64,000 bases of DNA from ZC4RG30 sp963726085 (GTDB lineage: Bacteria > Pseudomonadota > Gammaproteobacteria > Steroidobacterales > Steroidobacteraceae). This document shows positions 55,756-64,000 of the stretch, piece by piece (position 1 is the first letter of the stretch; every line of letters starts with the position of its first letter). The stretch covers positions 558,001-622,000 of the forward strand of contig CAVSAR010000001.1 of assembly GCA_963726085.1 (NCBI GenBank), written 5' to 3'. Position numbers and translations under genes: made by a program. The notes below the pieces were generated by a model. That model saw nothing but the letters and a program-made list of their open reading frames with translations. It had not been told where the DNA came from and did not search any database.

Positions 55756-57105
55756 TCAGTGCGGGGCGCTGCCAACGCTGGCGACGGCGGCAATACTAGC
55801 GCCGTTGGCCGGGCTCAGCACACGCTTTGACGGAAAATAACAGGTAAAGGTGCTCCCGACACCCTCCTCACTATGGATCTCCAGTCGGGCCCCGTGATGT
55901 TGCAATACGTGCTTAACAATCGCGAGACCCAACCCGGATCCACCTGTGACGCGCGACCTGCCAGCGTCGACGCGATAGAAGCGCTCGGTGATGCGTGGCA
56001 AGTGTTCCGCCGCAATGCCAATGCCGGTATCGGACACGGTGAATACCCCTTCACCCGCGTCGCTGACGGACCAGCGGATTTCCATCGCGCGATCCGCCGG
56101 TGTGTATTTCGCGGCGTTCTCGACCAGATTGAAGAATGCCGAATAGATCTCCCCCTTGTCACCGAGCAGCAATGCATCGCTGTCGATGCGCACGCTGACG
56201 CTCGGGTGCTGCTCGCGTGCCAGCACGTCCTTGCGCAGCATGCTGGCCACCGCCCGCACGTCTATGGGTTCGCCATTTGCCTGTTCGTAAATTGCATCGA
56301 GGCTTGAAAGTTCCAGCAGGTCGCGCACGATCGAGTTCATGCGCTCGGCCTGGCGCAGCATCTCGGAGATCGGCGGGACCAGGCCCGGGTCCAGCATCGG
56401 ATCCTGATGCAGCGTCTCCAGATATCCGGTAATCACCGTCAGCGGTGATCGCAATTCGTGCGAGGCGTTGGCGACAAAATCCTTGCGCATCGATTCCAGC
56501 GCCATCTGCCGCGAAACGTCGCGTACCAGCATCAGGTGCTGGTCGCCGCCGTAGGGCACCACCTGAAATGACAGATGGGTACGTGAATCGGAGCCGCGCG
56601 CAATGATCAGCGGCTCGTTGAACTCGGCCGACTCCAGATAGCGGACGAAAAGCGGGTCGCGCACCAGATTGGTGACGCGCATCCGAATGTCCTTGCGGCG
56701 CTTGAAACCCAGCAGGCGGCCGGCCATGCGATTGAACCACGCGATCTCCCAGTCGCGATTCAATACGATGACCCCATCGGGCATTGCCGCGGTGGAGCGC
56801 CGCAGTTCCCGGAACACATCCAGCAGGCGCTGCTTGTGGAAGCGCTTGCGCCGATGCAGCCGAACCACCTGGGACACGACCTCGCCCCATACGCCCTGGG
56901 CGTCGGGAGGATCACGGCTGGCCCGTTCCTGCAGCCAGCGCTGCAGCCGATAGAGATTGTACAGTTGCCACGCCAGCGCCAATGCCAGGGCCACCGCCAC
57001 CCCGGCGCTGACATGTCCGAACAACAACCCGGCAATGGCGCCGGCCACCATGGTCACGCCCAGGCGCGCCAGCAGAAACCAGCCAGCCTGGGAAACTCTC
57101 ATCAA
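55756..57105 (-). CDS. phoR: Phosphate-regulon sensor histidine kinase PhoR
   Basis: Membrane kinase controlling PhoB; 449 aa. Two N-terminal membrane segments (about residues 8-50) without a large periplasmic domain, a PAS domain (about residues 105-200, PDGVIVLNRDWEIAWFNRMA), HisKA with phospho-acceptor His216 in FVANASHELRSPLTVITGYL, and an ATPase domain with NLVENAAKYTP, DTGIGI and GGSGLGLAIVKHV. It overlaps phoB by 4 bp (ATGA). Confidence 0.96.
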   Translation of the reverse strand: MMRVSQAGWFLLARLGVTMVAGAIAGLLFGHVSAGVAVALALALAWQLYNLYRLQRWLQERASRDPPDAQGVWGEVVSQVVRLHRRKRFHKQRLLDVFRELRRSTAAMPDGVIVLNRDWEIAWFNRMAGRLLGFKRRKDIRMRVTNLVRDPLFVRYLESAEFNEPLIIARGSDSRTHLSFQVVPYGGDQHLMLVRDVSRQMALESMRKDFVANASHELRSPLTVITGYLETLHQDPMLDPGLVPPISEMLRQAERMNSIVRDLLELSSLDAIYEQANGEPIDVRAVASMLRKDVLAREQHPSVSVRIDSDALLLGDKGEIYSAFFNLVENAAKYTPADRAMEIRWSVSDAGEGVFTVSDTGIGIAAEHLPRITERFYRVDAGRSRVTGGSGLGLAIVKHVLQHHGARLEIHSEEGVGSTFTCYFPSKRVLSPANGASIAAVASVGSAPH

Positions 57106-57794
57106 CCCGGCTTCCGTATCGACAGGCGATACCCGCTGCCCCGGACCGTCTGGATAAGGTGCGCCATTGATGCTTCCTCCAGCGCCTGCCGCAGGCGCCG
57201 GACATGGACGTCGATGGTGCGCTCCTCGATATAGCTGTTGCCGCCCCAGATGCGGTCGAGCAACTGCGCCCGGCTGTACACCCTTTCCGGGTGCGCCATC
57301 AGAAACTCCAGCATCCGGTACTCCGTAGGGCCGAGTGCGATTTCCGTTTCCTGCGCCGTCACGCGATGGGTAGCGCGATCCAGCGAGACGCCGCCGATTT
57401 CCAGCTTGTCCTCACCCGCAGCGCCACTGGTCCGGCGCAGCACGGCGTTGATACGCGACAGCAGTTCGCGGGGCGAGAACGGCTTGGTGACATAGTCATC
57501 GGCCCCACCATCCAGGCCCGCCACCTTATCTCCCTCCGCCGCGCGCGCGGTCAGCAGGATCACCGGCAGCTCGCGGGTGGCTGGCTCGCGCTTGAGCAAT
57601 CGTGTCAGTTCCAAGCCGCTCATGTCCGGAAGCATCCAGTCCACCAGCAACAGGTCCGGGTGCCGCTCGGCCAGCTGGACTCGCGCGCCATGACTGTCTT
57701 CGGCCTCCCGCACGCCAAAGCCGGCGCGCTGCAGGGCAAACGCGATCATTTCGCGAATCGGCTTTTCATCTTCGACTATCAGTATCTGGCGCAA
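57102..57794 (-). CDS. phoB: Phosphate-regulon response regulator PhoB
   Basis: OmpR-type transcription activator of 230 aa. The receiver has the acceptor Asp52 in LLVDWMLPDMSG and Lys104 in DDYVTKPFSPREL; the winged-helix domain includes EYRMLEFLMAHPERVYSRAQ and RTIDVHVRRLRQAL. The start is TTG at 57,794 with GGAGG nine bases upstream. A Pho box precedes it, implying positive autoregulation. Confidence 0.97.
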   Translation of the reverse strand: MRQILIVEDEKPIREMIAFALQRAGFGVREAEDSHGARVQLAERHPDLLLVDWMLPDMSGLELTRLLKREPATRELPVILLTARAAEGDKVAGLDGGADDYVTKPFSPRELLSRINAVLRRTSGAAGEDKLEIGGVSLDRATHRVTAQETEIALGPTEYRMLEFLMAHPERVYSRAQLLDRIWGGNSYIEERTIDVHVRRLRQALEEASMAHLIQTVRGSGYRLSIRKPG

Positions 57795-57835
57795 TCCTGG
57801 CGTCCTCCGAGGGTTCCTTCGCGGGCCCAGATTTC

Positions 57836-57863
57836 ATTACAAGTCTGTTACAGGGATCTTACA
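57836..57863 (-). promoter_or_regulatory. Pho box (three half-sites) before phoB
   Basis: Minus strand half-sites TGTAAG, TGTAAC and TGTAAT begin at 57,863, 57,852 and 57,841, again exactly 11 bp apart. The third could double as a -10 (TGTAAT). It starts 10 bp after the tsaB stop. The half-sites are weaker than those before the porin gene (TGTAA against TGTCA), suggesting lower PhoB affinity. Confidence 0.82.
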
Positions 57864-57872
57864 TCCCGGCGC

Positions 57873-58568
57873 TCAACCCTGAATTTTCACGACTTCATCG
57901 CGAATATAGACCGGTTGCGCGGCGGCGGCGTCGAGCCAGGGGGCTCCGGCCATCAGGTCCATCACGGCCAGCTGCGCCACGTCCCGGGCATGCGGCTCTG
58001 CGTCGGCAAAGCACTGCTGCTCCATAAGTCCCAGCCCGACCGGGATCTGCACATAGGCGGCCAGGCCAAGTCCGATCGCCAGGGACGGGGGCTCTTTGAT
58101 GGTGTCCAGCAAGGAGGCAAAGGATCCCACCCGTTCCGGTGCTCCCTCTTCAACGCCCCGCTCCCCGCGCGGGTGGAACGTGCCCCAGTACACCTCTCCC
58201 ATGCGTGCATCCATGCAGGCCAGTATCGGCCCGGAGCCAGGTTCCCCCGAGCATCGTCGTCGCGCCTGCTCGGCCAGCGCCCGCAAGTCAGATACGGGAC
58301 GCACGGGCAAGTCCGCCCCCATGGCCAGTCCCTGGGTCACGCAGGCAGCGACCCGCACCCCAGTGAACGAGCCAGGCCCGCGGCCAAACGCGATGCCATC
58401 CAGTCGGCGCAACCCGGTGCCAGCTTCGGTGAGCAGCTCATCGATCATGGGCAACAACAGCCGTGCATGATCGCGCGCGGTGGCCACCGATCGAACCAGC
58501 AGCACGTCATCCAGCAGCAACGCCGCCGAACACTGGGCACTGGCCGTGTCGAGCGCCAGGATCCTCAC
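57873..58568 (-). CDS. tsaB: tRNA threonylcarbamoyladenosine biosynthesis protein TsaB
   Basis: Non-catalytic partner of TsaD in making t6A37 on ANN-decoding tRNAs; 231 aa. The N-terminal ILALDTASAQCSAALLL and AFGRGPGSFTGVRVAACVTQ segments are typical of the ASKHA-fold TsaB. It overlaps the helicase gene by 4 bp (ATGA); the yoaA-tsaB pair is conserved in gammaproteobacteria. Confidence 0.95.
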   Translation of the reverse strand: MRILALDTASAQCSAALLLDDVLLVRSVATARDHARLLLPMIDELLTEAGTGLRRLDGIAFGRGPGSFTGVRVAACVTQGLAMGADLPVRPVSDLRALAEQARRRCSGEPGSGPILACMDARMGEVYWGTFHPRGERGVEEGAPERVGSFASLLDTIKEPPSLAIGLGLAAYVQIPVGLGLMEQQCFADAEPHARDVAQLAVMDLMAGAPWLDAAAAQPVYIRDEVVKIQG

Positions 58569-60533
58569 GCCAACGTCCTCGCGCGCTGAATTTCGGACGA
58601 CGCGGCGACCAGCTGCTGCAGGAACCGGCGCGCTTCGCCGATATCACGCGTGCGCCGCATGGGCGGCAGGCTGCCCAGCAGCTTGCGCCCATAGCCGCGC
58701 CCGGTCAGTCGTGGATCGCAGATGGCCACCACGCCCAGGTCGGTCTCGCTGCGGATCAGCCGGCCCACGCCCTGCTTGAGCGCCAGCGCGGCCTCCGGGA
58801 CCTGGATGTCACTGAACGGGTTTTCGCCTCGCTCGCGGGCGTGCTGCAACCGCGCGCGCAGTACCGGGTCGTCAGGCGATGCGAATGGCAGGCGGTCGAT
58901 GATCACCAGGCGCAGCGCAGGACCTTGCACGTCCACACCCTCCCAGAAACTGGCCGTGCCCAGCAGCACTGCATCGCCGTGACTGCGAAAATCGCGCAGC
59001 AGCTGTTCGCGCGGGGCTTCGCCCTGCACCAGCAGGGTGTACTTGGCGGCCGCACCCGCCCCCCAGGTCGCGCGCAGTTCGCGCGCGGTGGCCTCCAGCG
59101 CCCGGTGGCTGGTGAACAGCACGAACGCGCCGCCCTGCGCGGCATCCACCAGCGTGATCACCGTGCGCAGCAATGCCGGCATGAATTGCGCATCGGAGGG
59201 TTCAGGCATGGCCTCCGGAAGGTACAGCAGCGCCTGATTGGCGTAGTCGAAGGGGCTGTCGATGCACAGCGTCTCACAGCGATCCTCAAGGCCCATGCGC
59301 CGCGTGAAATGCGCGAAATCCCCGGCCACGGCCAGCGTCGCCGACGCGAATACCAGCGCCAACGGCCGCGCCTGCCAGATGGATCGCAACGTGCTGCTGA
59401 TTTCAAAGGGCACCAGTTGCGCAGTAAACCCGCGGCTGTTGCCAGCCAGCAGGCGCGCACCCTGGCTCGGGGTCGCGTGCAACATCGTGTCCAGTTCACC
59501 AGCCAGCACGGTGACGCGCGCAGCGCACTGCTGCAGCAAGTCGCCCCCATCCAGTGCCGCCAGTGCATCGGCCAGGTCTGACAGGGCCGCGACCAGGGCC
59601 ACGGCTGACACATCGACGGCGGCCAGGCCATCATCCCATGCCACGCGGCCGGGACCGGCGACGCGGGCGACTTCCTGGATCACGCGCCGCAGCGAGTCAC
59701 CGAGTGCGCGCCTCGGCGCCGGCCAGGTGCGTGGCCGAAAACCCGCCCTGCAACAGAGTGTCCGGCAGATCCGCCAACACCTGTTCGACGGCGCGACTGC
59801 CAAACTGGCTGCCGAAGAACTGCGCGGCCAGGTCAGGAAGCTGGTGTGCTTCATCGAGGATCACCGCATCGGCGCTGGGCAGGATGTCGCCGAACCCCTC
59901 CTCCTTGAGGGCAAGGTCCGCCAGCAGCAAATGGTGATTGACGATGACCAGATCGGCCTCATTGGCACGCCGCCGTGCCGCGAACACATGGCAGCGGGCA
60001 AATTCCGCGCAGCGATTGCCGGTGCAGTTGTCCCGGGTGGACGTCAATCGCTCGCGCAGCGGATGACTGTCCGGCAATGCCGTGAGTTCGGCCAGGTCCC
60101 CCTCGTCGGTGGACTGCGCCCAGCGCGCGATCTGGGCGCGCAACGTTGAATCTGCGCTGTCCAGCTGCAGCTCGCCGCCCAGGCGCGCAAACCGCTCGCG
60201 GCACAGGTAGTTGGCGCGGCCCTTGAGTAGCGCGATGCCCACCACGCGCCCGAGGATGCGACCCAGCAGCGGCAGGTCGCGATGAAACAGCTGATCCTGC
60301 AACGTGCGCGTACCGGTGGAGACTATGACGCGCTTGCCCGACAGCAGGGCCGGCACCAGGTAGGCAAAGGTCTTGCCGGTGCCCGTCCCGGCCTCCACCA
60401 CCAGCCAGCGATCCTGCTGCAGGGCTTGTGACACGTGGCGCGCCATCTGTAGCTGCGAGCCACGCGGCCGAAAGTCCGGCAGCGCGCGCGCCAGCGGACC
60501 GTCGTCCCCGAAGATATCGTCAAAGTTATCCAC
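58565..60533 (-). CDS. yoaA: ATP-dependent DNA helicase, YoaA/DinG family (one frameshift)
   Basis: Fe-S superfamily 2 helicase (XPD-like) implicated in replication repair. Walker A GTGTGKTFAYLVPALL, four candidate Fe-S cysteines (NYLCRERF, then NCTGNRCAEFARCHVF), DEAH box VILDEAHQLPDL, and motif VI QGVGRLIRSETDLG. The frame changes near 59,700-59,715: the N-terminal half ends in SATHLAGAEA and the rest resumes at ALGDSLRRVIQEVARV. Repaired length is about 655 aa. YoaA rather than DinG is preferred because of the adjacent tsaB. Confidence 0.9.
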
Positions 60534-60684
60534 AGTCAGCCACGGTCCGGACTGCGTGCGCCGGCGTCAATACCGGAACACGCGCCGTTTTTACAGAATT
60601 TCGCATTGCACCATAATGTGTCGGCTACTGTACCCAAATGAGCGTCTGATTGCTGGCTAGGCAGCATCTACCCCCTCCAGTGGG

Positions 60685-60690
60685 TATACT
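60685..60690 (+). promoter_or_regulatory. Candidate -10 element for pckG
   Basis: TATACT, 36 bp before the pckG ATG, in the 192-bp gap between divergent yoaA and pckG. No good -35 at 16-18 bp was found, so an activator may be needed. Nothing else is recognised in this gap. Confidence 0.4.
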
Positions 60691-60725
60691 CTCGTCCCCG
60701 AAAAAAGTGTTGGCAGGTAAGTCAC

Positions 60726-62501
60726 ATGGCAACAGCGCCCCACTCGTTCAAATCGCTGCCGCAGATTTCGCCGGAGGTTGCGGACTGGGTGGCCAGTGTG
60801 GCCAGCGCGACGCAGGCGGACCGCATTCACTGGTGCGATGGCAGCGCGGCGGAGACCGCCGGGCTGCGCGAGGAACTGATCGCGCGCCGGGAACTGCAGC
60901 CGCTCAATGCACAAACATTCCCGGACTGTTTCCTGGCCCGTTCGCATCCAAGCGATGTCGCCCGCGTCGAGCACCTGACCTTCATCTGCACCACCAGGCA
61001 AGAGGACGCGGGCCCGAACAATAACTGGATGGCGCCTGCCGAAGCACACGCCACCATGGACGCGCTGTTCGCCGGCTGCATGAAGGGCCGGACGCTGTAC
61101 GTTGTGCCGTACTGCATGGGACCGATCGACTCGCCGTATTCGCGTTGTGGCGTCCAAATCACGGACAGCCCCTATGTCGTGATCAACATGGGGATCATGA
61201 CCCGCATGGGCCGCCCGGCACTGGAGCGCATCGCCGCCGATGGCGGCAAGTTCGTTCGTGGCCTGCATTCCATCGGGGAACTGGATCCGGATCGCCGTTT
61301 CATCATGCACTTCCCGGAAGAACTGTCGATAAAGAGCTTCGGCTCCGGCTACGGCGGCAACGCCCTGCTGGGCAAGAAGTGTCACGCGCTGCGCATCGCC
61401 AGCTACCAGGCACGCACTGAAGGCTGGCTGGCCGAGCACATGCTGATCGTGGGATTGAAGAGCCCGCAGGGCGAACTGCACTACATCGCCTGCGCGTTCC
61501 CCTCGGCCTGCGGCAAGACCAACCTGGCCATGCTCATTCCGCCGGAGTCCATGCCCGGCTGGGAAGTGTTCACGGTGGGCGATGATATCTGCTGGATGCA
61601 GCCGGGTCCTGATGGTCGCCTGTGGGCCATCAATCCGGAATCCGGGTATTTCGGCGTGGCGCCGGGCACCGGCCCCAAGACCAACCGCAATGCCTTCGAG
61701 ATGATCCGCCGCCACACGCTGTTTACCAATGTCGCCCTTACCTCGCACAACGAACCCTGGTGGGAAGGCATCGGTGCCGGCGAACCGGCCATTGACTGGC
61801 AGGGTCGGACCTACGACCCAAAGAATGGCCCGGCGGCACACCCCAATTCACGGTTCACCGTCAGCGCGGTTCACAACCCTGCCTACACCAAGGAAGCCGA
61901 AAATCCGCGCGGCGTGCCGATCTCGGCATTGGTGTTCGGCGGCCGTCGCCGCGAGCTGGCGCCCCTGGTTTACGAGGCACGCACCTGGCAGCACGGCGTG
62001 CTGGTGGGCGCTTCCGTGGCCTCGGAGACCACGGCCGCGGCCACCGGTGCAGTCGGGGTGGTGCGCCGCGATTCGATGGCGATGAAGCCGTTCTGTGGCT
62101 ACAACTTCGGTGACTACTTCGCCCACTGGCTCAAGGTTGGCGCCAAGCTCAAGTCACCGCCGCGTATTTTCCACGTCAACTGGTTCCGCCAGGGCGCGGA
62201 TGGCAAGTTCCTGTGGCCGGGCTTCGGTGACAACTTGCGCGTGCTGTCCTGGATGCTGGATCGCTGTGCCGGTCGCGTCGCGGCAAATGACACGGCGATT
62301 GGCTTCCTGCCTCGCCCCGAGGATCTCAATGTACAGGGGCTGACAATCAAGCCGGAGGTGCTCCCGGAGCTGCTGAGCGTCAAGCCTGACCCCTGGCGCA
62401 AGGAGATCAAGGACATCCGCCTGTACCTGGAAGAGTTTGGCCAGCGCACGCCCAAGGCCCTGTACGCAGAGCTGGACGAGGTCGAGAAGCGCCTGGGCTG
62501 A
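60726..62501 (+). CDS. pckG: Phosphoenolpyruvate carboxykinase (GTP)
   Basis: Interconverts oxaloacetate and phosphoenolpyruvate with GTP, the entry point of gluconeogenesis; 591 aa. Kinase loop FPSACGKTNLAMLIPP with the reactive Cys, metal site VGDDICWM, TNRNAFEMIRRHTLFTNVAL-type segment and FGGRRRELAPLVYEA mark the GTP-type enzyme; the ATP-type PckA lacks these. Stands alone on the plus strand, ending in a hairpin. Confidence 0.97.
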   Translation: MATAPHSFKSLPQISPEVADWVASVASATQADRIHWCDGSAAETAGLREELIARRELQPLNAQTFPDCFLARSHPSDVARVEHLTFICTTRQEDAGPNNNWMAPAEAHATMDALFAGCMKGRTLYVVPYCMGPIDSPYSRCGVQITDSPYVVINMGIMTRMGRPALERIAADGGKFVRGLHSIGELDPDRRFIMHFPEELSIKSFGSGYGGNALLGKKCHALRIASYQARTEGWLAEHMLIVGLKSPQGELHYIACAFPSACGKTNLAMLIPPESMPGWEVFTVGDDICWMQPGPDGRLWAINPESGYFGVAPGTGPKTNRNAFEMIRRHTLFTNVALTSHNEPWWEGIGAGEPAIDWQGRTYDPKNGPAAHPNSRFTVSAVHNPAYTKEAENPRGVPISALVFGGRRRELAPLVYEARTWQHGVLVGASVASETTAAATGAVGVVRRDSMAMKPFCGYNFGDYFAHWLKVGAKLKSPPRIFHVNWFRQGADGKFLWPGFGDNLRVLSWMLDRCAGRVAANDTAIGFLPRPEDLNVQGLTIKPEVLPELLSVKPDPWRKEIKDIRLYLEEFGQRTPKALYAELDEVEKRLG

Positions 62502-62512
62502 CCCGCCCAGGC
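62491..62512 (+). terminator. Hairpin overlapping the pckG stop codon
   Basis: Arms GCCTGGGC and GCCCAGGC (8 bp) with the TGA stop in the 6-nt loop. No U-tract. Likely 3'-end structure in the short convergent gap with the cyclase gene. Confidence 0.5.
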
Positions 62513-62530
62513 TAAGTCCGGTCGGGCGAA

Positions 62531-63436
62531 CTAGGCCTCTTCGCAGACAAACCGGATGGTCTGCGGGGATCCGGGCTCGGGTACCCGGCCCAGCCCAATC
62601 GTGCCGGAGCCCTTGAGCTGCATGCTGTCGCGGCGCACAAATGATTCCTCGCCGTTCTCGGCGTGCACGAACGTGCCGTTGGTGCTCTGGTCCACAAGCA
62701 GGAACTTGTTGCGACTCACTTCGATGCGCGCATGGATGCGCGAGATCAGGTTGCCCCTGATGACCACTTCATTGTCTTCGGCGCGCCCGATGGCGATCTG
62801 CGGCCGCTTCTCGTCCACCACGATCTCCCGATCCGACAGCAGCAGGCGCAGGCGCTGGGTCTTGCGATCGTAGCCGCCGGAGGTGGCAATGGACGGCAGC
62901 ATGCTGGTGACGTCCTCGGTCTGCCACAGCACCTCGTAAAGCGTGACCTCGGCCCCCTGGCCCTTGAGCATTGCGATGTCGATCTGGCGTACCGAGGCGC
63001 GCCATTCCGGCGACAGCCTCTCCACCGTGGCCGCCGTGGTCATGATCTGGCCAGACTTGGCCTGGCTGGTCATGCGGTTGGCCGTGTGCACCGTTGCCCC
63101 GAACACGTCCCGGCTCTCCAGGACCACGGGACCGAAATGACAGCCGATGCGCACCGAGACCGGCTGGCCACCCACCAGCAGCGCCGGATGGGCGGAGATG
63201 CGGCGCTGGATCTGTGCGGCGGCATTGAGGGCCTGGTCGGCGGTGGGAAAGGTGGCCATCACCTCGTCGCCCATGGTCTTGATGACGGTACCCTGGTGCT
63301 GCTCGGTAGCGGCGCGCATCAGGTCGATGCACAGCGCCACGATCTCCCGCGCCCGCTGGTCACCCATGATCTCGTAGATATGGGTGGATCCGACGACGTC
63401 AGAGAACAGTACGGCCAGTTCGATGTCAGTGCCCAT
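62531..63436 (-). CDS. Class III nucleotide cyclase with C-terminal FHA domain
   Basis: A 301-aa cytoplasmic two-domain protein. Residues about 5-180 form a class III adenylate/guanylate cyclase domain: AVLFSDVVGSTHIYEIMGDQ with the first metal Asp, IKTMGDEVMATFP with the second, and GCHFGPVVLESRDVFGATVH. Residues about 215-290 form a forkhead-associated domain with IAIGRAEDNEVVI, SRIHARIEV and STNGTFV, which binds phosphothreonine peptides. Cyclic nucleotide output and the phosphorylated partner are unknown; no Ser/Thr kinase is in the window. The ATG at 63,436 is preferred over a TTG three codons upstream. Confidence 0.9.
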   Translation of the reverse strand: MGTDIELAVLFSDVVGSTHIYEIMGDQRAREIVALCIDLMRAATEQHQGTVIKTMGDEVMATFPTADQALNAAAQIQRRISAHPALLVGGQPVSVRIGCHFGPVVLESRDVFGATVHTANRMTSQAKSGQIMTTAATVERLSPEWRASVRQIDIAMLKGQGAEVTLYEVLWQTEDVTSMLPSIATSGGYDRKTQRLRLLLSDREIVVDEKRPQIAIGRAEDNEVVIRGNLISRIHARIEVSRNKFLLVDQSTNGTFVHAENGEESFVRRDSMQLKGSGTIGLGRVPEPGSPQTIRFVCEEA

Positions 63437-63498
63437 GCCACCCAAAAGTGTGAACTACTTCACATTATTGAAGCATGAGTGCATGGAAAACAAGACAC

Positions 63499-64000
63499 TT
63501 ACGCCGGACTTTCAATGTCCATTGAAGCTTTGCGTACCAACTCCCGGGCGCGACTGAAGAGTTCGTCCACAGGCAGGCCACGCTGCGCCCCTTGCGAGAG
63601 CAGTTGGCGCAATTCCTTCGCACCGGGCCGGCCGCTGAGCAGGCCGAGCATGTGGCGGGTGATGGCGCTGAGACGGGTTCCCGCGATCACTTCAGCATTG
63701 GCGTAGGAGCCCATGGCTTCCAGGATCTGGCCGGTATCGGGGCGCGAATATCCATCCATGGGGAACAGTGCTTGCTGCAGATCCGCCATCAGCCACGGTC
63801 GATGATAAGCCTCGCGTCCAATCATCACCCCGTCGCACCACCGCAGCGCTTGCAGCATCGGTGGCACCTCACGCATGCCGCCGTTCAGAATAACTGGGGT
63901 CGCAGGCACGACGGAGCGCAGGCGCTGCACGATGTCATAGCGCAGCGGGGGAACCGTGCGGTTGTCATGTGGCGATAAGCCTCCCAGTACCGCTTTGCGC
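63499..64000 (-). CDS. dusA: tRNA-dihydrouridine synthase A, C-terminal part (runs off the window)
   Basis: Flavoenzyme reducing U20/U20a of tRNA. The visible part covers KAVLGGLSPHDNRTVPPLRY at the right edge, PVILNGGMREVPPMLQALRW and GVMIGREAYHRPWLM, which form the FMN-binding half of the barrel, then the helical C-terminal domain. KAxLxGLSPxxNRxxPPLRY is specific for DusA over DusB and DusC. The catalytic Cys lies outside the window. Confidence 0.94.
   Translation of the reverse strand, partial: RKAVLGGLSPHDNRTVPPLRYDIVQRLRSVVPATPVILNGGMREVPPMLQALRWCDGVMIGREAYHRPWLMADLQQALFPMDGYSRPDTGQILEAMGSYANAEVIAGTRLSAITRHMLGLLSGRPGAKELRQLLSQGAQRGLPVDELFSRARELVRKASMDIESPA

Overview
The window is GC-rich bacterial chromosome, densely packed and almost entirely made of housekeeping genes. 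Gene content and order point to a gammaproteobacterium, probably near the Xanthomonadales / Nevskiales / Steroidobacterales: rpsB-tsf-pyrH-frr-uppS-cdsA-dxr-rseP-bamA-skp-lpxD-fabZ-lpxA-lpxB-rnhB-dnaE-accA-tilS-pyrG-kdsA-eno-ftsB-ispD-ispF is one unbroken co-directional run, followed by surE-pcm, with map-glnD-dapC-dapD diverging from rpsB. No rRNA, tRNA, CRISPR array, phage or recognisable insertion sequence was seen, and the species cannot be named from sequence alone.

Layout. 1-1,856 (minus): the 5' part of a succinate dehydrogenase operon, led by a 51-codon DUF1674 (SDHAF4-like) gene, then sdhC, sdhD and the start of sdhA; ygfZ diverges from it. 2,792-8,941 (minus): a COG4255-like gene, recJ, prfB with a programmed +1 frameshift, lysS, murI. 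9,003-12,376 (plus): an Mth938-like protein, a PQQ quinohaemoprotein dehydrogenase broken by indels, and an FKBP-type lipoprotein. 12,377-12,757: a gene-free gap with a GNRA-loop hairpin and a 199-bp inverted-repeat-bounded segment. 12,758-16,361: pcm, surE, a Smr-domain gene, ispF, ispD and ftsB, all with apparent small indels. 16,381-40,657 (minus): the envelope / lipid A / translation cluster from eno back to rpsB. 40,867-46,422 (plus): map, glnD, dapC, dapD. 46,402-57,794: the phosphate regulon (porin, pstS, pstC, pstA, two different pstB genes, phoU; then phoB, phoR and a second phoU), split by dapE (plus) and dsbB. 57,873-60,533 (minus): tsaB and a YoaA/DinG-type helicase. 60,726 to the end: pckG (plus), a class III cyclase-FHA protein, and the 3' part of dusA.

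How it works together. The long minus-strand run couples translation factors (S2, EF-Ts, RRF), isoprenoid and undecaprenyl carrier synthesis (Dxr, IspD, IspF, UppS), phospholipid and fatty-acid supply (CdsA, AccA, FabZ), lipid A and Kdo synthesis (LpxA/B/D, KdsA) and outer-membrane protein assembly (BamA, Skp, RseP). The dap genes supply lysine and peptidoglycan by the succinylase route. Two clear Pho boxes, each of three half-sites exactly 11 bp apart, lie before the porin-pst operon and before phoB.

A caution: conserved, mostly essential genes (ispD, ispF, ftsB, eno, glnD and others) carry single-base frameshifts with the protein continuing in another frame. This is best read as consensus sequence error rather than real pseudogenes. 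I did not find a convincing undescribed system; the most unusual items are the inverted-repeat element, the tailed S2 with a structured leader, and the two-subfamily pstB pair.
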